Of a stretch of 41,448 nucleotides of DNA, positions 25,007-33,913 are shown in pieces; position 1 is the stretch's first letter; each line of letters opens with the position of its first letter. Position numbers and translations under genes: made by a program. The stretch is from Actinomycetes bacterium (GTDB lineage Bacteria; Actinomycetota; Actinomycetes; JACCUZ01), in the NCBI GenBank assembly GCA_035489715.1, contig DATHAP010000161.1, forward strand, positions 1 through 41,448, read 5' to 3'. Under the pieces are notes generated by a model. The model was not told the DNA's origin. It was given only the letters and a program-made list of their open reading frames with translations, and did no database searches.

Positions 25007-25921
25007 CTACGGGGCGAGGTCGCGGGCCACGGCGAGCAGGCCCGGCTGCTCGTCCGGCTGCGCCCACGAGGCCTCGACCACCCAGCGGGCGAAGAACCAG
25101 AGCCGGAGCCGACCCAGGTCGACGTCGCACAGCCCGGCCGTCCGCCGCGCCATCGCGTCGGGGTCGGCCTCCACCCGGCCGAGGCAGTTGAACAGGTGCT
25201 GCAGCGGGTCGTAGCAGCGGTCGCCGACGTAGGGCTTGGGATCGATCACCAGCCACGGCCGCCTCTGCGCGGACAGCACGTTGCCGCCGTGCAGGTCGGT
25301 GAACAGCAGCACGTCCTCGTCGGGCCGGGGGTCACGCGGCAGGCTGCGGAACAGCTCGACGCCCGCCCGGAACAGGCCGGGGTCGAGATCGGAGGGAGGA
25401 GTCTCCTCCGCCTCGTCGGCCCACAGGTCGCACATCTCGGCGAGCGGGCGGAACGGGTGTTCGGCCGGCGGCGGGACCCACATCTCGCGGAGCAGCCCGG
25501 CGACCACCGCGTCCTGCTCGGTCTCCGGCAGCGACCGGCCCAGCTCGACGCCGGGGCGCGCCCGCTCGAGCAGCAGCGCCGTCGTGTCCCCGTCCACGTG
25601 GTCGTCGTGCAGCCGGACGGCGCCGCGGCCGTCCCAGAGCCGGAGCGCCGCCGCCTCGTGGGTGCCCTCGTCGTGCGTCCAGCCCGCCTTGAGCACCAGG
25701 TCGCGGCCCGCGGCGTCGACGGCCGGGGCGGTCCACGACCCCTGACCGCCGGGCTGGAACGGCCGCCCGAGGGTCAGCCCCCACCGGTCGGCCAGCGCCG
25801 GCACGATGCTCGGCAGCCGGGCCACCCAGTCGCGGCGCCGGTCGTGCCGGTCCAGCGCCGAAGCGCGGGCGAGCTCGGCAGGCAGCTCGAACCCGCCGCC
25901 GGCGGTTGTCTCGCCGGTCAC
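25007..25921 (-). CDS. APH(6)/hydroxyurea-kinase-like phosphotransferase
   Basis: 304 residues of the aminoglycoside/hydroxyurea phosphotransferase family (APH_6_hur type). Lys in LVLKAGW binds ATP; the catalytic loop is LLFTDLHGGNVL, and the metal-binding loop VIDPKPYVGDRCYDPLQHLFN-type region follows. This family includes streptomycin 6-kinases but also many chromosomal members with no shown resistance, so a resistance phenotype is not claimed. The start is GTG overlapping the TSUP stop (GTGA). It is the last gene of the proS, HAD, TSUP, kinase chain. Confidence 0.85.
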   Translation of the reverse strand: MTGETTAGGGFELPAELARASALDRHDRRRDWVARLPSIVPALADRWGLTLGRPFQPGGQGSWTAPAVDAAGRDLVLKAGWTHDEGTHEAAALRLWDGRGAVRLHDDHVDGDTTALLLERARPGVELGRSLPETEQDAVVAGLLREMWVPPPAEHPFRPLAEMCDLWADEAEETPPSDLDPGLFRAGVELFRSLPRDPRPDEDVLLFTDLHGGNVLSAQRRPWLVIDPKPYVGDRCYDPLQHLFNCLGRVEADPDAMARRTAGLCDVDLGRLRLWFFARWVVEASWAQPDEQPGLLAVARDLAP

Positions 25922-26697
25922 GACACCGCGTCCCGCACCACGTCGACCCCGAGCCGCACCACGAGGCCGCCGACCACCACCAGGAAGACCACCCGGACGA
26001 AGCGGCCGCCGCGCCGGATCGCCGTGTGCGCGCCGAGCCAGCCGCCGGCGATGTTGGCCGCGCCCATCAGCAGGCCGAGCCGCCACAGCGGCGCTCCCTG
26101 CGGGATGAAGACCAGCAAGGCCCCGAGGTTGGTGGCCAGGTTGACGATGCGTGCCTTGGCCGACGCCTGCAGGAAGGCGTAGCCGAGCAGGGAGACGAAG
26201 AGGAAGACCAGGAAGGCGCCGGTGCCCGGCCCGAAGATGCCGTCGTAGAAGCCGATGCCCAGGCCGCCGGCCGCGGCGGCGAGGTGGTGCTTCCGCCCGT
26301 CCCAGCGCAGCCGCTGCTCGTCGCCGACCGTCGGGTGCGTGAGGACGTACGACCCGACCGCGACGAGCAGCACCAGCACGAGGGGGCGGAACAGCTCCTC
26401 CGGCATCAGCGACGCGCACGCCGCACCGGCGGCCGCCCCGACGAACGCGACGCCGGCCATCGGCAGCGCGGTCCTCAGGTCCGGGTGCACCCGCCGGTAG
26501 TAGGTGCCCGCCGCGACCGAGGTGCCGCAGACGCCTGACAGCTTGTTGGTCGCGAGGACCTGGGCCGGCGACGCCCCGGGGAGCAGCAGGAGCAGGGCCG
26601 GCAGCTGCACCAGCCCGCCGCCGCCCGAGACAGCGTCGAACCAGCCGGCCGCGGCGGCGGCCGCCACCAGCAGGAGGACGACGTGGAGGTCGGGCAC
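25918..26697 (-). CDS. TSUP family (TauE/SafE) membrane transporter
   Basis: 259 residues, about eight helices in two similar halves. The first half starts DAVSGGGGLVQLPALLLLLPG and contains TNKLSGVCGTSVAA; the second has GFYDGIFGPGTGAFL and TNLGALLVFI, the paired Gly/Asn motifs of TSUP exporters. The family moves sulfite, sulfonates or other small organosulfur anions, or copper-linked substrates; the substrate here is unknown. The start is GTG at 26697. The 3' end overlaps the kinase start by 4 nt. Confidence 0.9.
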   Translation of the reverse strand: MPDLHVVLLLVAAAAAAGWFDAVSGGGGLVQLPALLLLLPGASPAQVLATNKLSGVCGTSVAAGTYYRRVHPDLRTALPMAGVAFVGAAAGAACASLMPEELFRPLVLVLLVAVGSYVLTHPTVGDEQRLRWDGRKHHLAAAAGGLGIGFYDGIFGPGTGAFLVFLFVSLLGYAFLQASAKARIVNLATNLGALLVFIPQGAPLWRLGLLMGAANIAGGWLGAHTAIRRGGRFVRVVFLVVVGGLVVRLGVDVVRDAVS

Positions 26698-26715
26698 GGG
26701 CGGTCGGCCGCCCGC

Positions 26716-27450
26716 TCAGGCGTTCCAGCGGTCGACGACGGCGAGCACGTCGCCGAGCCTGTCGACGACGGCGTCCGGCTCTCCCTCGACGTGCCCCTTC
26801 TGCGAGTCCGGGATGGCGCTGTGCGGGACGAGGACCGCGCGCAGCCCGGCCTCCTTCGCCCCGTGGATGTCGTCGAAGGGCCGGTCGCCGACGAACACCG
26901 CACGGGCCGGGTCGTCGACGCCCACGGCGTCGAGCGCGGCACGGAAGGCGTGCGGGTGCGGCTTGGTCCACGGGATCTCGCTGGAGTAGACAGCGCCGTC
27001 GACCAGGTCGAGCACGCCGTCGCGGCGGAACACCGCCTCGTGGTGCTCGCGGGTCCAGAGCGTGTTGGACAGGACGCCCACCTTGATGCCTCGGTCCCGC
27101 AGCCCGGCGAGGAGCGGGGGCACGTCGGGGTCGGTGTGCGTGTGCGGCTCCCACCAGCGGTGGTAGGCGGCCAGCCCGTCACGGTGCCGGTCGCTGTCGA
27201 CGTCGACCCCCACGCCGCGGAAGATCTGGTCGAGGGTCGCCGAACGCTGGTGCTCGCGGCCGGCCTGCCAGGCGGCGTCCTCGGCGGAGAGGATCCGGGC
27301 CGACAGCTCGTCGGCGTGGGCGGGGTCGTAGACCTCGGCGTAGTGCAGCCACTGCTCGCGCAGGTCGATCGTGTGCCAGGGCGTCAGGGTGCCGCCCCAG
27401 TCGAAGACGACCGCGTCGACCGTGCGGTGACCGCTGGTGCCCCCGCTCAC
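26716..27450 (-). CDS. HAD-superfamily hydrolase
   Basis: 244 residues. Motif I is [12 protein letters not shown], so the nucleophile Asp is present but the usual second Asp (general acid/base) is Gly. Motif II is VGVLSNT, motif III the Lys in TKPHPHAF and motif [16 protein letters not shown]. The cap is an all-helical C1 insert (about 20-115), as in phosphoglycolate phosphatase-like enzymes. A DWGGT version occurs in a known subgroup and may be slow or non-classical. The GTG start overlaps the proS stop (GTGA), so it is translated with proS. Confidence 0.9.
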   Translation of the reverse strand: MSGGTSGHRTVDAVVFDWGGTLTPWHTIDLREQWLHYAEVYDPAHADELSARILSAEDAAWQAGREHQRSATLDQIFRGVGVDVDSDRHRDGLAAYHRWWEPHTHTDPDVPPLLAGLRDRGIKVGVLSNTLWTREHHEAVFRRDGVLDLVDGAVYSSEIPWTKPHPHAFRAALDAVGVDDPARAVFVGDRPFDDIHGAKEAGLRAVLVPHSAIPDSQKGHVEGEPDAVVDRLGDVLAVVDRWNA

Positions 27451-29219
27451 GACCGGGCAGCGGCGAGCACGTGGGTGACCGCGTCGCCGACCGGGACGTC
27501 GCTGCGCGCGCCGGAGCGCCGGTCCCGCACCTCGACGACGCCGTCGGCCAGCCCCTTGCCGACCACGACGATCGTCGGCATCCCGAGCAGCTCCGCGTCC
27601 TTGAACTTCACGCCTGCCGAGACCGAGCGCCGGTCGTCGTAGAGGACCTCGAGCCCCTGGGCGACGAGGTCGTCGGCGAGGCGCTGGGTCGCGTCGAAGA
27701 TCGCGTCGTCCTTGCCGGCGGCGACCAGATGCACGTCGCACGGCGCGACCTCGCGGGGCCAGCACAGCCCGAGGTCGTCGAGCGTCGCCTCGGCGATGGC
27801 CGCGACCGCGCGCGACGGGCCGATGCCGTAGGAGCCCATCGTCACGACGACCTGCTTGCCGTTCTCGTCGAGCACCTTGAGGTCGAGCGCCTCGGCGTAC
27901 TTGCGGCCGAGCTGGAAGATGTGGCCCATCTCGATGCCCCGGGCCGGCACCAGGGTGCCGCCGTCGTCGTTGGGGCAGGGGTCGCCCTCGCGGACGTCGG
28001 CCACCTCGATCACGCCGTCACCGGAGAAGTCGCGGCCGGCGACCAGGTCGAAGACGTGGCGGCCCGGCTCGTCGGCACCGGTGATCCACCGGGTGCCCTC
28101 GACGACCCGCGGGTCGAGCAGGTAGCGCACGCCGGCCGGCTTGTCGGCGCCGAGCGCGGCAGGCCCGATGTAGCCCCGGACCAGGCCGGGGTTCTGCGCG
28201 AAGTCCTCGTCGACGAAGGGCTCGACGACGGCCGGCAGGCTGACCGCCTCGAGCCGCTTGGCGTCCACCTCGCGGTCGCCGGGCAGCCCGATGGCGTGCA
28301 GCCCGGTCTTCCCGTCGGGCTGGCGCAGCTTGACCAGGACGTTCTTCAGGGTGTCGGCGCCGGTCCACTCCCGGTCGTCGCGGCGCAGATCCTCGCGCGC
28401 GTTGGCGAGCGCCACCAGGGTGTCGATCGTCGGGGTGTCGGGCGTGTCCTCGACGTGGGCTTCGGGGACGTCGTCGTACGGCCGGGCCGGCGGCACGAGG
28501 GTGCGCAGCGCCTCCACGTTGGCCGCGTAGTCGCACGTCGTGCACCGCACGTAGGTGTCCTCGCCGACAGCGGCCGGGGTGAGGAACTCCTCGCTCTTGG
28601 AGCCGCCCATCGCCCCCGACATCGCCGAGACGATGACGTAGTCCAGGCCGAGCCGGTCGAAGATGCGGACGTAGGCCTCGCGGTGCGCGAGGTAGGACCG
28701 GTCGAGACCCGCGTCGTCGACGTCGAAGGAGTAGGAGTCCTTCATGACGAACTCGCGGCCACGCAGCAGGCCGGCGCGGGGCCGGGCCTCGTCACGGAAC
28801 TTGGTCTGGATCTGGTAGATCCACAGCGGCAGGTCCTTGTACGACGAGTACAGGTCCTTCACCAGCAGGGTGAAGAACTCCTCGTGCGTCGGGCCGAGCA
28901 TGAAGTCAGCGCCCTTGCGGTCCTTGAGCCGGAAGACGTCGTCGCCGTACTCCGTCCAGCGGTTGCTCCGGTCGTAGGGCTCCTTGGGCAGCAGGGCCGG
29001 GAAGTGCACCTCCTGTGCCCCCATGGCGTCCATCTCCTCGCGGATGACGCCCTCGATGTTGCGCAGCACCCGCCAGCCCAGTGGCAGCCAGGTGTAGCCG
29101 CCCGGCGCGGCCCGGCGGATGTAGCCGGCCCGGACGAGCAGCCGGTGCGACGGCACCTCAGCGTCGGCCGGGTCCTCTCGCAGGGTGCGGAGGAACAGGG
29201 TCGACATCCGAAGCAGCAT
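27447..29219 (-). CDS. proS: Prolyl-tRNA synthetase (bacterial type)
   Basis: 590 residues with the full bacterial ProS plan: class II catalytic core (motif 1 about 55-75, motif 2 [21 protein letters not shown]-type region near 140-160, motif 3 with [13 protein letters not shown] near 445), a YbaK-like editing insertion (about 225-390, with the [12 protein letters not shown] loop), and the anticodon-binding domain from about 480. The start is ATG at 29219, with TATCCT ending 7 nt upstream, so it is probably leaderless. Three downstream genes are coupled through GTGA overlaps or short gaps. Confidence 0.98.
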   Translation of the reverse strand: MLLRMSTLFLRTLREDPADAEVPSHRLLVRAGYIRRAAPGGYTWLPLGWRVLRNIEGVIREEMDAMGAQEVHFPALLPKEPYDRSNRWTEYGDDVFRLKDRKGADFMLGPTHEEFFTLLVKDLYSSYKDLPLWIYQIQTKFRDEARPRAGLLRGREFVMKDSYSFDVDDAGLDRSYLAHREAYVRIFDRLGLDYVIVSAMSGAMGGSKSEEFLTPAAVGEDTYVRCTTCDYAANVEALRTLVPPARPYDDVPEAHVEDTPDTPTIDTLVALANAREDLRRDDREWTGADTLKNVLVKLRQPDGKTGLHAIGLPGDREVDAKRLEAVSLPAVVEPFVDEDFAQNPGLVRGYIGPAALGADKPAGVRYLLDPRVVEGTRWITGADEPGRHVFDLVAGRDFSGDGVIEVADVREGDPCPNDDGGTLVPARGIEMGHIFQLGRKYAEALDLKVLDENGKQVVVTMGSYGIGPSRAVAAIAEATLDDLGLCWPREVAPCDVHLVAAGKDDAIFDATQRLADDLVAQGLEVLYDDRRSVSAGVKFKDAELLGMPTIVVVGKGLADGVVEVRDRRSGARSDVPVGDAVTHVLAAARS

Positions 29220-29226
29220 GTCGGCG

Positions 29227-29232
29227 AGGATA
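29227..29232 (-). promoter_or_regulatory. -10 element (TATCCT) of a leaderless promoter for proS
   Basis: TATCCT on the minus strand is followed by 7 nt and the proS ATG; no ribosome-binding site is present. Confidence 0.5.
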
Positions 29233-29273
29233 ACGAGCGGTCCTCAACAGTTCCGACCGGTTTCCGCGGAGCC

Positions 29274-29289
29274 GACCGGCCGGCCGGTC
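29274..29289 (-). terminator. Palindrome after the nucleotidyltransferase gene
   Basis: GACCGGCCGGCCGGTC, a perfect 16-bp palindrome directly after the stop at 29290. It can form a 5-6 bp hairpin and lies about 40 nt upstream of the proS promoter. It may be a terminator or a protein site. Confidence 0.4.
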
Positions 29290-29838
29290 TCAGTGCCCGG
29301 TGTCGTCCAACCTCCGCGCCAAGATCTCGCGCAGCGTCGGCAGGGTCAGGCGGTCCTTCTCCCGGTCAGCAGCCTGCTTGCTGCGGACGACGTCCGCCAG
29401 GCTGGCCACAGTCACCTCGACGCCCTCCACCACGATCGCTACCGCGTCCCTGACCAGGTCATCGAAACCCTTCGTGCCGGTCGGCACGAAGGAGATGTCG
29501 AGGTCGCCGTACCTGGTCGTGAGGTTCCACACACCGACGTCCGCGATCGACTGCGCGTCATGGGCGAAGGGCAGACCTCCATCGACCCCGCTCGCGCGGA
29601 CACTGGCCGCCATGTCGATCAGGGCACCTGACAACCGCGCGAGGTTTTCGGGGTCGCGACTCGGCGTGATGTCGACGTCCTGCGTCAGGTGGGGCGAGCC
29701 GTGGAAGGTCGCTGCCAACCCGCCGATGAGGACGAACTCGACACGGTGGTCGGTCAGAGTCGCGAGGATCTGGCGCGGCCGGAAGGTCGGCGCGGGGGGG
29801 ACGCTCGGCTCCTCGGGCTCGCGGTCCGATCCAGTCAT
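29290..29838 (-). CDS. Minimal nucleotidyltransferase (AbiEii/DUF6036-like), candidate toxin
   Basis: 182 residues. The pol-beta-type signature is FVLIGGLAATFHGSPH, then DVDI with two Asp (about 40-58), and the third Asp in GDLDISFV (about 112-119). The end SLADVVRSKQAADREKDR is typical of AbiEii/MenT-like nucleotidyltransferases. Relatives act as toxins by adding nucleotides to tRNA or by related chemistry; others are housekeeping. The ATG overlaps the stop of the XRE gene (ATGA), the usual arrangement in toxin-antitoxin operons. Confidence 0.8.
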   Translation of the reverse strand: MTGSDREPEEPSVPPAPTFRPRQILATLTDHRVEFVLIGGLAATFHGSPHLTQDVDITPSRDPENLARLSGALIDMAASVRASGVDGGLPFAHDAQSIADVGVWNLTTRYGDLDISFVPTGTKGFDDLVRDAVAIVVEGVEVTVASLADVVRSKQAADREKDRLTLPTLREILARRLDDTGH

Positions 29839-30194
29839 GCGGTGCGGGTTCGCCGGGCCGCTGCGCGGCCCGCTTCGACGAGGCGGACTGTGTCTTCCAG
29901 CTGCTCCAGCCGAAGTGCCGGGTCCAGCAGGCGGTTGCGCACGGCCTGCTCCACCGCCGAGTCGTCGCGCTCGACGAGCATGACGTCGAGGTCGAAGCCG
30001 CAGGCGCGCACCAGGTGCAGCACCGACTCGAAGCTCGGTGCGGTCCGTCCGCTCTCCAGGCGGGCGATCGAGGACTGCGTGGTGCCGACTCTCTCGGCGA
30101 GCTCACGTTGGGTCAGCCCGGCCCGACGCCGGGCCTCCCGGACCAGATCGTTGCCGAGCAGGTGCCTCTGCGCCGCGAGGGCCATGCGGCCCAT
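29835..30194 (-). CDS. XRE-family HTH regulator, candidate antitoxin
   Basis: 119 residues. The helix-turn-helix spans about 14-70: LVREARRRAGLTQRELAERV, then GTTQSSIARLESGRTAPSF, a textbook Cro/CI fold. The C-terminal half is charged and helical (DSAVEQAVRNRLLDPALRLEQLED region). It is immediately followed by the nucleotidyltransferase with a 4-base overlap. The inverted repeat at 30206-30223, just before its start, is the likely site of autoregulation. No ribosome-binding site precedes the ATG at 30194. Confidence 0.88.
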   Translation of the reverse strand: MGRMALAAQRHLLGNDLVREARRRAGLTQRELAERVGTTQSSIARLESGRTAPSFESVLHLVRACGFDLDVMLVERDDSAVEQAVRNRLLDPALRLEQLEDTVRLVEAGRAAARRTRTA

Positions 30195-30205
30195 GGTATC
30201 GCTGG

Positions 30206-30223
30206 CATAGCAGAAACGCTATG
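30206..30223. promoter_or_regulatory. Inverted-repeat operator upstream of the XRE/nucleotidyltransferase pair
   Basis: CATAGC (30206-30211), AGAAAC, GCTATG (30218-30223): perfect 6-bp arms ending 12 nt before the ATG. The inner arm contains TATGCC on the minus strand, a possible -10. Confidence 0.6.
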
Positions 30224-30231
30224 TCGACCGC

Positions 30232-32040
30232 TCAGCGGAAGGACGCCGACTGGATCCCGTAGAGCTCGGCGTAGGTGCCGCCGCGCGCCATCAGCTCGGC
30301 ATGGCTGCCGACCTCGGTGACCTTGGCGCCGTCGAGGACGACGATCAGGTCGGCCATCCGCACCGTGGAGAATCGGTGCGACACGAGCACCGTGATCCGC
30401 CCCCGCGCCGAGGCCTCGGCCGGGCTGCGGGCGGCGGTCGCGAACCGCTCGAACAGCGCGTGCTCGGTCTCGGCGTCGAGGGCGGCCGTCGGCTCGTCGA
30501 GCACCAGCAGCAGCGGCTCGTCGCGCATGAATCCGCGGGCCAGCGCGAGCTTCTGCCACTGGCCATAGGAGACCTCCACCCCCTCGTCCCACGCCGGGCC
30601 GAGCTGCGTGCCGAGGCCACGGGGCAGCTTGTCGACGACGTCGCGCGCACCGGCCCGGTCGACGGCGGTGTCGACCGCGGCGCGGTCGCCGATCCGGGCG
30701 AGCTCGCCGAGCCCGACCGACTCCTGCGCGGGCAGCTCGAAGCGCACGAAGTCCTGGAACGCGCCCGCGAGTCGCTCGCGCCAGACCGGCACCGAGAAGG
30801 ACGCCAGGTCGGCGCCGTCCACCTCGATCCGGCCCGAGTCCGGGTCATAGAGCCGGGCCAGGAGCTTGACCAGCGTGGTCTTGCCGGCGCCGTTCTCGCC
30901 GACCACGGCGACCACCGACCCGGCCGGCAGGTCCAGCGACACGTCGTCGAGGACCACCCGGTCGGTGCCGGGGTAGGCGAAGGTCACGTGGTCCAGCCGG
31001 ATGCCGCTGCGCAGCCGCTCCGGCGGTACGCCGTCCGACCGGGCGTCGACCGCGGCCGCGTAGTCCTCCAGCCACATCAGCCGGCGCGAGATGTCCAGCC
31101 AGAAGCTGCGCAGGAAGCCGAGCTCGCCGACGGCCGCGCCGACGAACTGGGAGAGCTGGCTGCCGGCGACCAGCACCAGGACCACCGCGCCCGGCGACGC
31201 ATCCAGGACGGTGGTGGCCAGGACGACCGCCCCGACGTAGGCCAGCCCGAAGACGGCCCACCCGGCGCTGTTCCAGGCCGCGGTCCCCCAGGTGGCCCGG
31301 ATCATCGGCCGTGACAGCCGCTCGAACTCCTCGCGCCGCAGCCGCACCAGCTCCGTCCCGTTGCCCGTGACCCGCAGCTCCTTGCCGGGGGGCGCGGTCG
31401 TGCCGAGCTCGAAGAGGTGGCGCGCCCGTCGCTGGTGCGGCGCGACCCGCTCGAAGACGGCGCGCTCGACGCCCGGGCGCCAGGTCGCCGTGAGCACGAC
31501 CGGCAGCGCGAACACCGCCAGCAGGCCCAGCACCGGGCTGACCTGGGACATCAGCAGCACCTCGACGACCACCAGGCGCAGCACCCAGCCCAGCGTCGAG
31601 AAGAGCGAGGAGAACAGGTGGTCGAGGCCGAAGGTGTTGCGCCGCAGCACCTCGAGCCGGTCCAGGTGCTCGCGGCGCTCCTGGTGCGCGACGGTGGCGA
31701 CCGTCGCGTGCAGTCGCGCGACGTGGGCCTCCATGGCGATCGAGAGCCGGTCGCGGAACCGCCGGCTGAGGCGGTCGAACACGACCTGCAGCCACCAGAG
31801 CAGGGTCGCGGAGACCGCCAGCCCGATGCCGGCGACCGTCACGGCGGTGCGGGACGAGTCGTTGACGCCGTCGACGAGCAGGGCGAGCCAGAGGCCGATC
31901 AACGCCGCCGGCAGCGCGAGCGCGAGGGTCATGACGACGGACACGACGAGCAGCCGGGGCTCGACGCGGTAGGCCAGCTTCACCATCCGCCACAAAGACT
32001 GTCCCGCGGGGGGCAGGTCGTCGTCAGTCGAGCGTGTCAT
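30232..32040 (-). CDS. ABC exporter half-transporter (permease-ATPase fusion) 1
   Basis: 602 residues: six-helix membrane domain (about 25-330) followed by an ATPase domain (about 350-595). Walker A is GENGAGKTT, the Q-loop is in GAFQDFVRFE, Walker B VLDEPTAALD and the H-loop VSHRFSTV. The signature is VSYGQWQ instead of LSGGQ, a mild degeneration. The start overlaps the end of the partner gene by 17 bases, so the two are probably made together and form a heterodimer. The substrate is not evident; peptides or other natural products are possible. Confidence 0.92.
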   Translation of the reverse strand: MTRSTDDDLPPAGQSLWRMVKLAYRVEPRLLVVSVVMTLALALPAALIGLWLALLVDGVNDSSRTAVTVAGIGLAVSATLLWWLQVVFDRLSRRFRDRLSIAMEAHVARLHATVATVAHQERREHLDRLEVLRRNTFGLDHLFSSLFSTLGWVLRLVVVEVLLMSQVSPVLGLLAVFALPVVLTATWRPGVERAVFERVAPHQRRARHLFELGTTAPPGKELRVTGNGTELVRLRREEFERLSRPMIRATWGTAAWNSAGWAVFGLAYVGAVVLATTVLDASPGAVVLVLVAGSQLSQFVGAAVGELGFLRSFWLDISRRLMWLEDYAAAVDARSDGVPPERLRSGIRLDHVTFAYPGTDRVVLDDVSLDLPAGSVVAVVGENGAGKTTLVKLLARLYDPDSGRIEVDGADLASFSVPVWRERLAGAFQDFVRFELPAQESVGLGELARIGDRAAVDTAVDRAGARDVVDKLPRGLGTQLGPAWDEGVEVSYGQWQKLALARGFMRDEPLLLVLDEPTAALDAETEHALFERFATAARSPAEASARGRITVLVSHRFSTVRMADLIVVLDGAKVTEVGSHAELMARGGTYAELYGIQSASFR

Positions 32041-33901
32041 GGACGACCTCCTCCCCTCGCTCGTCGACCTCGGTGAAGCGGGCGGCCTGCAGCTCGAACA
32101 TCGTGCGGTAGCGGCCGCCCAGCGCCATCAGCTCGTCGTGGCTGCCGAGCTCGGCGACCCGGCCGTGCTCGAGCACGCAGATCCGGTCGGCCTTGCGGAC
32201 CGTGGAGAACCGGTGGGAGACGAGGATGGTCGTGCAGCCGCGGGTCTCGCCAAGGATCCGCTCGAAGATCTCCGACTCGCCGCGCACGTCGAGGGCTGCC
32301 GTCGGCTCGTCGAGCAGCACGATGCGCGCGCCCTGCCGGACGGCGGTGAGCGCCCGGGCCAGGGCGACCCTCTGCCACTGACCTCCGGACAGGTCCGTCC
32401 CGTCGTCGTAGCCGCGGGCCAGGACGGTGCCCAGCCCGGCCGACCGCTCGGCCAGGTGGGCGGCCCCGGCCGACGCCAGCGCCTCGAGGACGACCTCGTC
32501 GCCGGCGCCGCGCGGCGCGACGTTGTCGCGCAGGGGGAGCTCGTACCGGATGAAGTCCTGGAACACCGCGGTGACGGTCGCCCGGTGCTCGGCGAGGTCC
32601 AGCTCGCGGACGTCCACCCCGTCGACCTCGAGCGAGCCCGCGAGCGGGTCGTAGAGCCGGCAGACCAGCTTGGCCAGCGTCGTCTTGCCGGCTCCGTTGA
32701 CGCCCACGACGGCCATGGACGTCCCCGCCGGGACGGTGAGGTCGACGTGGTCGAGCACCAGCGGCCCGTCGCCGTAGCCGAAGGTGACGTCCCGCAGCCG
32801 CAGCTCGGGGGCGTCGGACGAGGGGCGCCGCTCCGAGCCCGACTGCCGGGGCTCCGAGCCCGACTGCCGGGGTTCCGAGCCCGGCACCAGCGCACCGACC
32901 CGGGCCATCTCCGCGGGCAGCCGCAGCGTCATCGCCGCCGGGGCGGCCGACATGTCGAGCGCCCAGCTCAGCCCGCCGAAGGCCACCGCGCTGACGCCGA
33001 CGGCCGCCTGGAGGTAGGTCGTCGCGGCGCCGAGGCCGATCGTGCCGTCGAACGCGCCACGGGCCAGCGCCCAGAAGACCAGCGTGTTGCCGGCCAGCAC
33101 GATCAGCAGGGCACCGGCCAGTGGTCGCTCCCGCAGCCGCGTGGCGGCGTACTGCAGGTCGAAGAGCCGCTGCCGCCGGGCGCTGAAGCGGTCGACCACC
33201 CAGTCGCCGAGCCCGAACAGCCGCAGCTCCTTGGCGGCCGGCGGCTCCACGGCGAGGTCGTAGGCGTAGGCCGCGTGCCGTTGCGCGTCGCGCACCTCCG
33301 GGGTGTTGCGGTCCTTCCACACCCCGCTCTCGCGCAGCAGCCAGTGGGTGGACGCCCAGACCGAGAGCAGCACCGGCGGCGCCCACCACGAGAAGCCGAA
33401 GAGGACTGCGGCCGACACGACGCCGGTGACCAGCTGCGCGAGGCCGATCGCGATGAACTCCATCGAGATCCGCAGCGGCGGACCGCCGCGGCCGAGGTCG
33501 AAGTCGCGGGCCATCGCCAGGTCGGTCGCGAGCTCCGCGCTCTCCAGGTGAGCCATGCCGGGCGGGTCGACGCTCGCCCGCATCAGCCGGTCGCTGAGCC
33601 AGTCGGCGGTGACCGCCCCGAGCACGGCGCTGACCGCCTGCAGCAGCGGCGGCAGCACCTGCGCGAGCACGAAGAGCACACCTAGGACGGTGAGCGGCCA
33701 CGCCAGCCCGGCATCGTCGCGCACCGTCCCCACGACCCAGCCGGTCGCGATCGCCAGCAGGCCCGGCATCGCACCCTGCAGGACCAGGACGGCCCACCAG
33801 GCGACCGTCTTGCCGGGCGACGCCTTCCAGAGCACGCCGAAGAACTGCCACTCCGGGCGGGCGCGCAGGGCGGAGCGCGAGAACCGGGGCGTGGTCGGCA
33901 C
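32024..33901 (-). CDS. ABC exporter half-transporter 2
   Basis: 625 residues. The membrane domain is about 25-310, then a linker carrying two SEPRQSG copies and a third variant, then an ATPase domain from about 360. Walker A is GVNGAGKTT, signature DLSGGQWQ, Walker B VLLDEPTAALD, H-loop SHRFSTVRKAD: all intact. The start GTG at 33901 has GAGGG about 8 nt upstream; a GTG at 33910 would add three residues but has poor spacing. It follows the GNAT gene with almost no gap and overlaps half-transporter 1. Confidence 0.92.
   Translation of the reverse strand: MPTTPRFSRSALRARPEWQFFGVLWKASPGKTVAWWAVLVLQGAMPGLLAIATGWVVGTVRDDAGLAWPLTVLGVLFVLAQVLPPLLQAVSAVLGAVTADWLSDRLMRASVDPPGMAHLESAELATDLAMARDFDLGRGGPPLRISMEFIAIGLAQLVTGVVSAAVLFGFSWWAPPVLLSVWASTHWLLRESGVWKDRNTPEVRDAQRHAAYAYDLAVEPPAAKELRLFGLGDWVVDRFSARRQRLFDLQYAATRLRERPLAGALLIVLAGNTLVFWALARGAFDGTIGLGAATTYLQAAVGVSAVAFGGLSWALDMSAAPAAMTLRLPAEMARVGALVPGSEPRQSGSEPRQSGSERRPSSDAPELRLRDVTFGYGDGPLVLDHVDLTVPAGTSMAVVGVNGAGKTTLAKLVCRLYDPLAGSLEVDGVDVRELDLAEHRATVTAVFQDFIRYELPLRDNVAPRGAGDEVVLEALASAGAAHLAERSAGLGTVLARGYDDGTDLSGGQWQRVALARALTAVRQGARIVLLDEPTAALDVRGESEIFERILGETRGCTTILVSHRFSTVRKADRICVLEHGRVAELGSHDELMALGGRYRTMFELQAARFTEVDERGEEVVHDTLD
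32829..32885. repeat. 21-bp in-frame tandem repeat in the ABC linker
   Basis: Two close copies and one diverged copy of a unit around CTCCGAGCCCGACTGCCGG, encoding SEPRQSG on the minus strand. It falls in the linker between membrane and ATPase domains. Confidence 0.8.
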
Positions 33902-33913
33902 GGAGGACACCCT

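Noticed and set aside
25007-25921. Claiming an antibiotic-resistance gene
   Set aside because: The family also contains many chromosomal kinases of unknown substrate; sequence alone does not show resistance.
29220-29273. T-box leader upstream of proS
   Set aside because: Only about 70 nt to the next gene, and the -10 sits 7 nt before the ATG.
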